Source of the DNA: Eretmocerus hayati
Taxonomy: Eukaryota; Arthropoda; Insecta; Hymenoptera; Aphelinidae
Length of the DNA: 64,000 bases
Assembly (NCBI GenBank): GCA_029851415.1
Contig: CM056743.1
Location: forward strand, 118,512,305 to 118,576,304
Reading direction: 5' to 3'
Position 1 is the stretch's first letter; each line of letters opens with the position of its first letter. Positions 50,028-61,235 of this stretch are shown piece after piece. A model generated the notes under the pieces. That model saw nothing but the letters and a program-made list of their open reading frames with translations, searched no databases and was not told the DNA's origin. A program made the translations under genes and the position numbers.

Positions 50028-51800
50028 AATGAGTCTGAAATTGGCAGACAGATGAGATAGTGACGCGTAGGACCATATAATCGAAAAAATAGACAATGAC
50101 CATTCCTTGGATTCGAGAAAGAAGAAATGGACATCTTGTAGAATTTCAATATCAGCAGACAGATGAGCTCACTTCAGGATGACGTTTTCGGATGGGGAAC
50201 GGGGAAAACTGCATTGTCATAAATTGTTCGGAAACACTTACACGACAAGGGAAATTCGCCTTTCAGTTCATCTGTGCGGGGAAATCGGCCTTCACGACTG
50301 GAAAAACGATATTTTGAGCTGAATTTTCATGAAAACTGAGTTTTGGGGCATGTCCAATATATGGACCCGACATATATGTTAGAGGAGACCATTTTGAACA
50401 TGTATGGAGAGTTACAGAGAATGGACATCTCTAGATTCAGCCTGAGGGCTCGACGTCGATGGACCCTGAAGTGTCTGCTGGCCATAATCGGGTTGCGGCG
50501 CCATTTTGGGGCATGTCCATTCCCTGGATCCGACATATATGTTAGAGAAGATCAATTTGAACATCTATGCAGAGTTACAGGAAATGAACATCTCTAGATT
50601 CAGCCTAAGGTTGTCGACTTCGATGGGCCCCCAAGTGTCTGCTGTCCATAGTCGGGCCACAGCGCCATTTTGGGGCATTTTCATTCTCTGGATTCGACCT
50701 ATATGTTAGAGAAGACCATTTTCTACATATAAGCAGAGTTGCAGGGAATGAACATCTCTAGATTCGGCCTGAGGTGTCGATTTAGATGGCCCCCCAAGTA
50801 TCTGCTGGCTATAATCGGGTCACAGCGCCATTTTGGGTCATGTCCATTATGTAGATCCGACATATATGTTAGAGAAGATCAATTCGAACATGTATGCAGA
50901 GTTAAAGGGAATGAATATCTCTAGATTCACCCTGAGGTTGTCGATTTCGATGGGCCCTCAAGTATCTGCTGGTCATAATCGGGTCACAGCGCCATTTTGG
51001 GCCATGTCCATTCTCTGGATCCGACATATATGTTAGGAGAGACTGTTCTGAACATGTATGCAGAGTTACAGAGAATGGACATCTCTGGATTCGGCCTGAG
51101 GTGTCAATTTCGATGGCCCCCAAGTGTCTGCTGTCCATAATCGGGTCGCAGCGCCATTTTGGGGCATGTCCATCATCGGGATTCGACATATATGTTAGAG
51201 AAGCCCATTCTGAACATGTATGCAAAGTTACAGAAAATGGATATCTCTGGATTCGGCCTGAGGTGTCAACTTCGATGGCCCTCCAAGTGTCTGCTGGCCA
51301 TAATCGGGTTGCAGCACCATTTTGGGGCATGTCCATCCCCTGAATCCGACATATATGTTAGAAAAGACCATTTCAAACATGTATGCAAAGTTACAGGGAA
51401 TTCGTGATCATGTGTGCATGTCCATATACATATATCCACCTATACATACGTATATACATATACACACATAAATCCAGAGATACCTACATATTGTACACCA
51501 TCAATTTCACCTGGATAACATCCTAATATGGGTCGTTTTTTGAAAAATGGGAAGTTAAATACGTCAAACAACTCCGAGGACTACGAACCATCTGATTAGA
51601 GTGAATAATAAATTTAATTGACAAATATCGCATTTAATGAATATCCAACATTTCTCTTAGGCGTATTGGTGATTCAGAAGGGTTTTTCTTGTCATACAAA
51701 AGGATGGACATGCTCCATTCCATGGGTTGGTTGCCTCAAATACGCGTGAGCCATCTGTCTGCTATATGTCTGCCATCTGTCTGCTAACTTCAGACTCATT
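50028..51800. mobile_element. 1.77-kb element in the copia RT region, filled with 163-bp repeats
   Basis: The ends are AATGAGTCTGAAATTGGCAG and, on the minus strand, AATGAGTCTGAAGTTAGCAG. CATATAA flanks both sides (50021-50027 and 51801-51807), or CATATAAA if one base is assigned differently, giving a 7-8 bp target duplication. GCAGACAGATG is repeated twice near each end (50044, 50155; complement at 51752, 51774). Removing it restores the reverse transcriptase frame. There is no transposase. 8-bp duplications occur in hAT and P elements, but the ends do not let me assign a family. Confidence 0.82.
50340..51400 (+). repeat. about 163-bp tandem repeat, seven units
   Basis: The block TTTTGGGGCATGTCCATT followed by GGATCCGACATATATGTTAG recurs at about 50348, 50512, 50676, 50838, 51002, 51165 and 51329. 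Units differ by a few per cent. Open frames on both strands (up to 144 codons at 50902-51336) follow the repeat period and are not taken as genes. Confidence 0.92.
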
Positions 51801-52512
51801 CATATAAACTTCTCCTTTGAGCTCACCGTGAAGGAAAGCTGTATCGATATGTATATGAAAAATTTCAAGATTATAGCGAGCAGCAAGTGCAAAAAGTATA
51901 CGATGTTTGGTATACCTTACGACTGGAGAATAACACTCATCATGATTTATTCCATATTCCTGTAAATAATCTTTTGTGACGGGTCTTGCTTTATACCTTA
52001 CCTCACCATTACTATCAATCTTAGGTGTGAAAACCCATCGACACCCAAGTTGTTTATTTCCCTGGAGGAAGTTCACAAAGAGTGTATACCTCATCCTTGA
52101 GGAGAGCATCCATTTCTGCCTGAGCTGCTTTCAACCACTAAACTGTTTGGAATACTAGCAGCTTCTTTATATGATCTTGGCTCACGAGTATCTGTCAAAG
52201 TTAGATATAATACATAATTATCTAGATTTCTATTTCTTTTCTTTGCTCTGGAAGATTTTCTAGGAAATACTTCCTCTTCTACATTTCCACCATCTAGATC
52301 ATCTACGATACAATCTGAATCATCTTCATCCTGAACTTGTTGATCAGCTTAAGATTGACTCTTATCCATTTGGAAGATAAAACTATGACCAATAGCTGAT
52401 TCATCTGGTTCTTGAACTGGATCATTTCTGTTCTATGCATCACCTGAATCATCTTCTTGAGACAAATCTTGATGATTACTCAGTGGGAGAGTTACGAAAC
52501 TATCCTGAACTG

Positions 52513-53850
52513 CTACCGGTTCTTCTTCAAAAATCGACAGTCTCTTACGCTGATTACTTTTTGGCTTTGAACATCCCATAGACGATATCCATTTTGGTCT
52601 GTGGAATATCCCAACATTTTACATTCTTTAGAAGTAGAGTCGAGCTTACCTCTGGACTGCTTGGGAATGTTAGCGAGAATCTTGGATCCCAATATTCTCA
52701 GATGTGCGAGATTTTGTTTATGGCCTATCCACAACTCATATGGGGTTTTGCCATCGAGAACTCTTTTGGGTGAGCGGTTAGCCAGATGAGCTGCAGTTGT
52801 AACCGCCTCTGCCCAAAATTTTTTGTCCATCTTTGCAGCCACAATCATGCATCTTGCCTTGTCCAGCAACGTCCTGGTTATCCTTTCAGCTCTGCCAATT
52901 TTCTGGGGGGTATATGGGATAGTCTTCACATGTTTGATACTTTCTTTCGCTCAGATTTCTGAAAGTTTTTTGTTACAATATTCGAGTCCATTATCACTGC
53001 TCAGAATCTTCAATTTGATACCTGTTTGCCTCTCAACACATGTAATAAAATGTTGTTGAATACCTGGGACTTAATCCTTGGACTTCAAGGAATATACAAA
53101 TGTGTACCTGGAATGGTCATCGATGAGTGTCAGAATGTACTTGGCACCGCTCAGCGATGGTATATCTCTCTGACATAAATCAGTATGGACTAACTGCGAC
53201 TTACAGCTGGCTCTTTGGAGATGAGCCTGGAACGGCTTCTTTGATGTTTTTTCAAGGGCAAAGTCCTGACAAGGACCCAACTTGGCTTTGAAAAACTTCG
53301 AACCTGTAGCTGCACTCTTCTCCAATAGTCATGAGTATTCTGTACTAAGGTGCTCCATCTTGCTGTGCCATAGATCAATAGTTCTTGGCTGTACATTTGA
53401 TTGCTGTACCGGGAGAGCTTGTGCTACACTTGTTGCTACAAGTTTGTAGACATCATTGCTTGTCCGAATACCTGTGGTAACTAATTTCTTGTGCGGATCA
53501 AATATTTTACATCTCCCATCACTATACTTTGTATCACATACATTTTTATCAATACGTCCTGCAGAGACTAGATTGGATGCAAGTTTAGGTATATACAATA
53601 CCTCTTTCAAACAAATTTGTGGATCAGTGCCTCGAGCATTCTTAACCTTTAGAATTACCTCACCTCTGGCTTCTACCTTCAGTGATCCTCTATCAGCTGT
53701 CATTACTGATTCAACTTGTGCAGGTCTCAAATTAATCATCGTGGACTTGTCATTACACATATGTGCAGATGCACATGAACCAAGATACCAAGAGTCAGCT
53801 TTTGTCGTACCTGTTGATGCAGAAAAAGCACACAGTACCTTAGGACCATT
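52513..53850 (-). pseudogene. copia pol fragment: protease and integrase
   Basis: The protease site near 53.78 kb reads WYLGSCASAHM. The usual D-S-G of retroviral-type aspartic proteases is changed to G-S-C, so the catalytic Asp is lost. A pre-integrase LWHSKMEHLS follows, then the integrase core with HTDLCQRDIPS (first Asp), SSDNGLEY (second Asp, near 52.99 kb) and the third acidic residue in GRAERI (frame 52513-52929). Integrase C-terminal blocks KFWAEAVTTAAHLANRSP and GKTPYELWIG follow. Two frame breaks and one stop interrupt the run. Between 52110 and 52513 the linker to RT is full of stops. Confidence 0.87.
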
Positions 53851-54602
53851 ATCATCGTCCGACTTCGTTTCGGCCTCGCCTGCTCCTGCAGACCACGCCT
53901 TCGCTGATGACTTGCCATCACCTGATGGTCTATTATTATTTTGAGAGCCTGGTCTGCTACAACAATTTCGAGCATTACGTCCTCTCTTATTACAATTATG
54001 GCACTTGACGTTGCCTCTCGAATTACCTCTGCCGTTGCTGTTGTTGTTGTGGTTTTGGAGACCCGATTGCCTCTGCCTCGACACGAAGAATCCTTGAGCT
54101 CCTTGCTCAGCATTGCTGTGATGACCAATGTCTACTAGCAATTTCGTCTTTACATAATCCGATGTTATTGCTACATTTGAGCCTGCGATGCCTAATACCA
54201 TCAGCTTATTCTCAGCGGTCAAGCCCAACAAAAGCAATCCGCCAATTATTCCATCATCCAGCTTATATCCAACATTATTAGATTTTTGAGCCGAGCTCAT
54301 TACTTGATTGACACATTCTTCCAAGAAGAAAAATTCTTCAACTTCATTTGTAAAAAACTTGTAAGAAGTAGTACCTTGCGATCGAGACCTTGATCATCGT
54401 AGACTTTTGCAATTTTTCCCCATACCTGCTTGGCTGTAGTTTCACTTCGCATGTGATAATAGATTGCTGGATCATCTGCAAGTGTGATTCTTGCTTTTGT
54501 TTTTCGAATTTTGCTGGCACTTGTAGATAATGGCTCGGCTGCGGTCCCTTCAATTCTATCCCACAAATCTTCGGACTCCAAATAGGCTTGCATAGCTGTC
54601 AA
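53851..54602 (-). pseudogene. copia gag pseudogene
   Basis: The first piece (54300-54602; AYLESEDLWDRIEG, then a helical stretch) resembles copia-family capsid. A frame change near 54.31 kb leads into the second piece, which ends in a nucleocapsid with one zinc knuckle CHNCNKRGRNARNC. The zinc-binding His is replaced by Arg (codon at 53977-53979), so the knuckle is broken. The original start lies further upstream, in a shifted frame before 54602. Confidence 0.82.
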
Positions 54603-54823
54603 CCAATTGTGACAGTTAACTTTACCTTAGAGCTTCTAAAACATTGGCAATCCATGGTAGAGATCCACTCATTTCCGCTGTTTCGAAAGACGTTACAACT
54701 GTCTTTTTCGAACGGTCCAAATGCTGCTTCATCCAACAACACGTGCACCGGCAAACGCGCACTCACACTAACCTCAATACTACACCACTTGAACTTTATT
54801 TTTCAGCTTATTACTTGTATCAC

Positions 54824-54841
54824 CCGTCCTGGGCCCATAAC
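54824..54841 (-). other. copia primer-binding site (half initiator tRNA-Met)
   Basis: Three bases inside the 5' LTR, the minus strand reads GGGTTATGGGCCCAG. This is complementary to the anticodon region of initiator tRNA-Met (CTGGGCCCATAACCC). Drosophila copia is primed by an internally cleaved half of that tRNA, not by its 3' end, and this site has the same arrangement. Confidence 0.82.
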
Positions 54842-54844
54842 CCT

Positions 54845-55127
54845 TGTTGACGTAATCGCATGAACTTTAGATAAGTGGTGAGAGGTTGTAAAATACCTTG
54901 AGGCTCTATTGAGTTATAACGACTCAACTCTAATAGAAGCACTCTTGGGTTTATAATACATGCCGCATGGCTGCGTAAGTCAGACTGGTTAATTGTCGCG
55001 TAGCGCGGTAAGTAGCTCTAGACGAGGGACGAAAAACCTAGCCTCGCCTGAGCATTCATATGATGAGAGAGGGAGGGTCAATGGTAATATGTAGATATTC
55101 CTAATTACGCAAATGTAAAATTCGAGA
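54845..55127 (-). repeat. copia 5' LTR (283 bp)
   Basis: It begins TGTTGACGTAATCGCATG on the + strand and matches the two pieces of the other LTR. Its outer end reads AAATTCGAGA, where the partner reads AAATTTAACTCA, so the terminal bases have drifted. TAGAG follows at 55128-55132. Confidence 0.9.
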
Positions 55128-55132
55128 TAGAG

Positions 55133-56542
55133 TTTTCTTGAAAAGATAGAAGTGATTACATGAATCTGAACATTTGCATCACTATTGTTCAGACGAAAGA
55201 TTCCATGAGTACCAATTCGACCATTCACAGCTTTTGAAATGAGTTTTTGGGTGTTTAGAGAAAATGCATACAGAAGCTGGTAGTTAAAAACAATGATCTC
55301 GATTCCCTTTGTGGACTTCTTTAAACGGAAATAACTTTTTTTGGGGAGTTTTCATATTTTCAACGCATGAATCTTTGATATCAATGAAAATCAATCTCAT
55401 CATCTCGGGCTCCTAGGATGAGTTACTTGAATATTCAAGGAACGTGTATGCAAGAGCTCATCTTTACAAACAACAGTCTCTACTATTTTTCATTCAAGTT
55501 TAAAGAGACAAATGGAAAATTCTTCCGAAAATTATCCATCTCTTGGATGCATGAACTATCGGCAGATCAATCAAATCCAATCCAACCATTTCAGGCATCT
55601 GAAATCAGCTCTGTGAATGTTCAAGAGAGAAGCACGCAGAAGCTGATTATTGAGAGCAATAATCTCTGTTTCTCTGGTAAACTTCATTCGACAAAAAGAA
55701 TTTTTACAGAGATTTATCACATTTTCAACGCATGAATTCTCGATAGATCCTGCTCTACCTCATCAAGATCTTCCAAACCTCTTCCGCTATGTCAATGTTA
55801 CCTAGTTTGACGGTAGTGCATTTTTTAATTCCATCAGGGAATTCCTATCTCAAACACCCACGAAATATTCTTCTGTTGGGAGAATAAGCAGATCAGAACT
55901 GAACTATCAACGAACCAATTGTTGTTCCTCGTGTCGCTGCAATCCTCGGAAGAAAGTGCCAAAAAAAGATTGAATGTCGTGAAGGGAATCAATAGTAGTG
56001 CTACCGCAACCTCACATCTCAAAATTTTCAAGGTTTTTAAACCTTCACCAATTCAGCCCTTATTCCATCATAGGCTTTGGATTCTCGTTTGTATAAGTCT
56101 GACCCTAGTCTATGCAGAATTCCAGAGGCCTAAGGTTTGTATAACAGGGAAGAGCAAGCCACGAAATGGTAATTTTTGTCGTAATAGTGACTTATCCGTG
56201 ACGTCACGGAAAATTTATAGAAAAGTTGGCTCGGGACTGAACCACAAAGCTAACACCAGGCTCCGTTAATAATTTTCTGGGTATATTGCTAGCCAATTTC
56301 AACCAGAGTATTGAAGCTCATTAGAATCCTTCAGGTTAAACATGATGAATCAGGAACAAGTATTTTCCTTCGAGATCACATGTTGAAAATACAAGAGTTT
56401 GGGAGTTCAGAATTTTTCCCCAAGCAACATAGGCCTCGGAAATTTCATCTAGGTAATCTGTTTACCAAGTACCAGCTACGATTATGATCTCATCAAAATC
56501 ATTGAGGCCAATTGAATCACCATATTGTACTACTCAAGCTCA
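55133..56542. other. intergenic stretch with three diverged 183-bp tandem copies
   Basis: Three related units end near 55370, 55553 and 55736, marked by GCATGAAT/GCATGAAC and by AGAAGCT or AGAGCTC with following AACA. Divergence is high. The remainder to 56542 shows no gene or clear repeat. Confidence 0.55.
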
Positions 56543-56544
56543 TA

Positions 56545-57610
56545 CAGTACCCGTCAAAATTGATGGATAACGATAACTCTGAAACGTCCCAACATACGAA
56601 AATTTAGAAAAAAGCATCTCGAAGATCACAAATAACCTATTGATTCATGGGTCCAGGAAATTTTTTCAAAAATTTTTTTGTGCTGATAATTGATGCGGAA
56701 AATTGAAAAAAAATACTTGCAGCGGATCACCTGTGATTTTAACGAGAGTCGCTTGAAAACCAGAATTCCAACAGGATGTTGTAGATTGTTCAGAAACCTT
56801 CAAGTCTGTCTTTCGAGGTTTTTTTATACGACTTCTCTGGTCCGAGCCACGAGCTTCGGGAAGAAAACTTTCTAATGCATAGTTCCTTATAGAGATACTG
56901 GACCACGCCCCAACTCTACTTATTCAGGCGCTGTTCTACCGTGAAGAACCGCCCCAAAAGTTATCGAACCGCATGGTTTGGACGTAATATAGTCTGAATT
57001 TGTCGGATATGCTATCAGATTTTTGCTTGGATGTCATCAACAGTTGATTTTGTAACTTTCGCTCCAAAAACTCTCTCAATTTCAGATTAGCCTCTCTAAG
57101 TCACATTTAGGGGGGAATTTGATAGCATATTCGAAGAATTTTAACAATTTTACGTCGAAATCATGTGGTCCGATAACTTTTGAGGTGATCCTTGACGATA
57201 GAACAGCGCTCAAGCAAGTGGAGTCGGCGCGTATTCCAGTATCTTCATTAGTGGCTATAAGTCACGAAATTTCCTTCTCGTAGGTCGTGACTCACACCAG
57301 AGAGGTGGTAGAAAAAACTTCCAATGACAAACTTGTAGGTTTTTGAACGATCTACAACATCCGGCTTGAGTTTTTGTGATCGGACAACTATTGCTAAAAT
57401 TACAGGTGACCCGCTCCAAGTATTTTTTTTTTCAATTTTCCGCACAAATTATCAGCACGAAAAAATCCTTCAAAAAACTTCCTGGACCCATAAATCGATA
57501 GGTTTTTTTTATTCGAGGTGCTTTTTCAAAATTTTCGTGCGATGGAACGTTTCAGAGTTATAATTAATTATGTTATACTATGCATGATCCACTAATTTTG
57601 ACGGATACTG
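56545..57610. mobile_element. 1.07-kb inverted-repeat element with TA target duplication
   Basis: The ends are CAGTACCCGTCAAAATTGAT at 56545 and CAGTATCCGTCAAAATTAGT on the minus strand from 57610. TA flanks both (56543-56544 and 57611-57612). The arms extend several hundred bases (CCTGGACCCATAAATCGATA near 57.49 kb matches inverted sequence near 56.65 kb). There is no transposase. CAGT ends with TA duplications fit a Tc1/mariner/pogo-type non-autonomous element. Confidence 0.83.
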
Positions 57611-57612
57611 TA

Positions 57613-58300
57613 CATCCTCCATACTGTCGCTAATCAGACCATATTGTCAGATGCACGCATCGCAGTGTCAGCGTACATTATAGAGATATGGTACAAGTTG
57701 TCCACTTCGATAATCGCACTGTGCTACCACCACCACACATTCTAATCTCGATATTGTTACCGATACCATAGCATGAGATCTTATATTTGTGAAGCATTTG
57801 GATTTGGATGCCCTTTTGTGTTCCGCGCCCGGATGCAAAATCTCTCTCGGAGTACATAAAGCACTTGGATTTAGCGAATTTTGTCACCAGACGATCTCTA
57901 TCGCGACTCGTATTCACATATAATACATGAAGTAGTCTCTGGTGGCCTCGCCCACGGTGGCGATTGTCTCGTGTATAATTGTTCAACGTTGTCGCTGCAA
58001 TCTGCTGTCAATCTTGGCTCACTCGCTCCACCATGAACATCTCGAGAGATGGATTAGTCAGTTACAGACGAAGGGATATGCCTCGTGCCATCACCACGAT
58101 GGTGCCTCTTGCTCTGGTGCGTGATATGCAGAATGCAAATGTTAGCTTCATTCACTGGCAGCTTATTTGAATCCTTTTTCGTGTTACCCGCACGTATTGA
58201 ACTCGTATCTTTTGCTGGTTTTGCGTCAGCGTTCTTGTATTGTCATGAGCCAGTGGTCGAGATTGAGAACTGGCAATGAAGGTTCCGTCAGATGATCTAT
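57613..58300. other. unassigned intergenic sequence
   Basis: Only short ORFs without recognisable similarity. No repeat structure seen. Confidence 0.5.
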
Positions 58301-58715
58301 CTGAACGGAGATACTACGTTTCGAATTTTCACTACTCTTCGATTCGAAAATCCACCATATTGGGTCCGCCAATTTGGGATCTGATTTTCTGAAGGCGGAT
58401 TCAGATCCCCCGACCCCAAAACCCCCGGATGAACATTTCAGAAGACGAAATGCGGTGAAAACTCTGTTTTCACGACTCATCGATCTGAGAATCCGCCATA
58501 TTGGATCCGCCATTTAGGAATTCGATTTTCTGAAGGCGGATTCAGATTCCCCGACTCCAAAAACCCCCGAACGAATATTTCAGAAGACGAAATGCGATTA
58601 GAACTCTGTTTTCAAACTCATCGATCTGAAAATCCGCCATGCTGGATCCGCCATTATGAATTTTTATTTTGTGAGGGCGGATCCGGATTTCCCAACTCCT
58701 AAAAACCCCGAGTGA
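58300..58715. repeat. 141-bp tandem repeat, three copies
   Basis: AATCCRCCATATTGGRTCCGCC recurs at about 58350, 58491 and 58632. Each is followed by GGCGGATTCAGATYCCCCGA, with the CGGA/TCCG motifs partly self-complementary within a unit. The third copy is incomplete at its right end. Confidence 0.88.
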
Positions 58716-60690
58716 TGAATTGAAGCTGAATTCAAGCATGTTTATTATTTTGTTTCTACATAGAAAAGTAGACCCCCAATATGCATTAATCTCATAAATG
58801 TTCACAGTCTTCCCTAACTCTTCTATCATAATAACAACGAATCATCAAAATTCTCAGTTGGACTATCTCCAAGCAAAACATCTCAGCTCCAATTTGCGCT
58901 GTCGCACATGTCTCAAAACGCAACAAATCAAGATTAATTGGGAAAAAGGTTAGGACGAGTATACTCGGCTTTGTGCGCAGGAGGTTTGAGCAAACTTTTG
59001 TGTTATGGATGCAGTTCATAACATGAGTTCTTTCCTCTAAAACAATACTATAAAATGGTAAACTATACTGTTGTACATTATCTCTTGCAGTATTGAAATC
59101 AGTCACAGTGAGTGGACTTGGTTAATCTTCTTACTCGATCTATACTTTCAAAAGGAGCGATGTATAATGCCATAATAAATTTTTATGATCCAAAAGCCAG
59201 CACTTTCTATGACTGTATTATGAATAAGGAGTCAACCACATCGAAACAAGTTTTTTGCCTTCTCAAAGAGTGAGTATTATATTGGCGGGAAATTTTCGCT
59301 TGAAATTTTTTCGATTGTCCCATCTTTTACCCCCTAGTTTGAGCCCTATACAAGATCCACTTCAACCATCTCATTTTACTCGCCAAGATCTATCAAATGG
59401 TACCCCTATACTTCCCCCATCTCATATACAACACTCTCCGTGAACTGTTTTGACAAATACCTTGTTCATGTCTGTATATGCGTGTGTCTGTATGTTGTCT
59501 TCTCTTTGTCACGCGATTCCTGCTGAACCTCAGGATCAATCTTTTGAAACTCTGAGGGGTTATTTCCAATCAAATCAGGGATAGGACCAGTGTATTGAAA
59601 GTTCCATACTGTCACTACTTCTTCTTCTCCTTTGAACTGGTTGCCTAAACTTTAACACCATTCTCAGACCCTGTTGGTCCGAATGTTCTCACGCCAGTGA
59701 TTCTTAATATGAACTATTACTCATTGTTTTCTAAGTAGCCCGCGATCATTCTAGAGAGATTGGTCAATACACGATTTTGATTAGTTTTTCCATTTTTGAA
59801 GAAAAAATTCCCATTCTGCTTCTATATCACTCGAAATTTTGTTACCAATTCGGTTGATCTCTTTGAAATTTTGGGGCATCGTTCAGCTTTCTCCAACAAT
59901 GGACCCGGTCTTTTTTGAGCCTTATCTACTGATTTATTTTGGCCGTACAGTTTTTTTACCTCGGGTCTCAATTAGAATTTTTTACTAACTTTGAGTTTTT
60001 TTTCTTTCCTTAGCATATTTCCAGAATTGTTCAACTAATTTCTCTAATTTCTTCTGAATTATTTTTCCCAATAAAATGCACACAGTCTGACATCATTCCT
60101 ACGTCCCTGTTATCAAATTTTTCTTTGATCGACTAAACTCTATATTCATAGTTTAAGAAAAGTGCTAAATTCAATTCGTCCAAGTTCTCTACCGCTCTCT
60201 TGTCCTAAAAAAATTCTATGAATGAGTACCCTTATACTGATTCCTCATCATAAAAACATTTGTCCTTACGGCATATGAATTTTTCATTTTAATCTTTGGA
60301 CAACACTTTGAAAAGTCGTTAACGCTTGCATGGAAATTTTGAGTTATTATTACGGATTCTCATAAGTTCTCCTGATCAATAACAAAATCAATGGCTCATT
60401 ATAGTGACTCCACCAAGACACAGTACAATGACTTCCCAAGTTCAAAATGCTAGCCTGAGCCAAAACAAACAAACCGTAACCTGATTTTGCTCTCTCGAAG
60501 AGGAAGTACTATGTTGGTGTGGAAATTTTTGCTTGAAATTTTTCGATTTTCTCATGTTTCACCCCCTACTTTGAGCTCTATCCAAAATCTACGCCAATCA
60601 TCTTATTCTTCTCGACGAGATCTATAAATGGTGGCTTTTTACTTTACCTGTCTCATGAACAAGGTATAACAGCTCCAAAAACATACATCT
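58716..60690. other. intergenic sequence with a 165-bp direct repeat pair
   Basis: 59261-59436 and 60488-60656 are diverged direct copies. Both contain GAAATTTT..GCTTGAAATTTTTTCG, then CACCCCCTA or TACCCCCTA, then AGATCTAT..AAATGGT. They bracket about 1.05 kb in which I recognise nothing. The second copy lies just upstream of the non-LTR fragment. Confidence 0.6.
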
Positions 60691-60693
60691 ACT

Positions 60694-61235
60694 TTGAAAT
60701 ACTACTCGTACCATGCACTAAACCTGAACTATTCAGCTGTGTTCCGTGTTACTCCTGCTCTTGAACAATCAGATCTCGATGAGATAGTCAGTACTCCACT
60801 CCGGTGTGAAGAAGCTAATCAATTTGGGTTCAAAATAATTTCTGACGAGAATGTTGATGAAGCGCTAGCTAAGGCCACAAAAAACTGTGCTAGAGGTGAC
60901 TCACTGTCCACGAGCATGTTGAAATCAGCTTGCCCTGTCCTTCGACCGCCCCTTCTGAGGCTTCTCAACTCCTCGATACAAGAGGGAACTTTTTCTGATT
61001 GCTGAAAGATAACAACTATTTTACCCCTAGCTGAATCAACCCACCGTCATCACCATCAGACGCTCGCCCTATTGCATTAATCTCTGAAATTTTTAAACTC
61101 TTTGAACGTATTATACCTGAGCAATTACTATCATTTTTCGCGGCTCAGAAGCTACTTGATGAACGTCAGTCCGGTTTCAGACCACGTCATTCAACTCAAA
61201 CTGCTCTACTGGGCTTTACTGAGGATGTCTGCCTT
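60694..61235 (+). pseudogene. non-LTR (LINE) reverse transcriptase fragment
   Basis: The first frame (60694-61005) ends in ARGDSLSTSMLKSACPVLRPPLLRLLNSSIQEGTFSDC, the N-terminal reverse transcriptase block of jockey/I-type LINEs. It hits a TGA where a Trp codon is usual. ILPLAEST continues, then a frame shift near 61045 leads into SDARPIALISEIFKLFERII and ERQSGFRPRHSTQTALL (about 61165-61212), the characteristic RT motif. Similarity ends near 61235, before the YxDD box, so most of the domain is missing. It is dead and 3'-truncated. Confidence 0.87.

Larger units (their letters stand above)
49723..52110 (-). pseudogene. copia pol fragment: reverse transcriptase, split by an insertion
   Basis: The N-terminal part (51801-52109) has GCRWVFTPKID, YKARPVTKDY, YSPVVRYTKHR and HIDTAFLHGEL, which are copia RT blocks including the first catalytic Asp region. 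The frame continues across the 50028-51800 insertion at YMTQPEGFEVEGQ (just below 50020) and reaches FVDDMM, the catalytic box, at about 49.80-49.83 kb. A one-base break lies near 49.72 kb. Several stops occur, and the copy is not functional. Confidence 0.88.
42146..55127 (-). mobile_element. Ty1/copia LTR retrotransposon, full length with nested insertions
   Basis: LTRs begin TGTTGACG at 42146 and at 54845, and TAGAG flanks the whole unit (42141-42145 and 55128-55132), a 5-bp target duplication. Coding on the minus strand is in copia order: gag, protease, integrase, reverse transcriptase, RNase H. After removing four later insertions and their duplications, the internal region is about 4.6 kb and each LTR about 285 bp, which closely fits Drosophila copia (about 5.1 kb with 276-bp LTRs). 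Frameshifts, stops and lost catalytic residues show that it is dead. Confidence 0.93.

Noticed and set aside
50902..51336. 144-codon minus-strand ORF
   Set aside because: It is produced by 163-bp tandem units that happen to lack stops in one frame.
53456..53944. 162-codon plus-strand ORF
   Set aside because: It is an antisense shadow of copia gag/protease.
59261..60656. short LTR-type retroelement bounded by the 165-bp direct repeats
   Set aside because: No TG/CA ends, target duplication, primer site or coding between the copies is visible.
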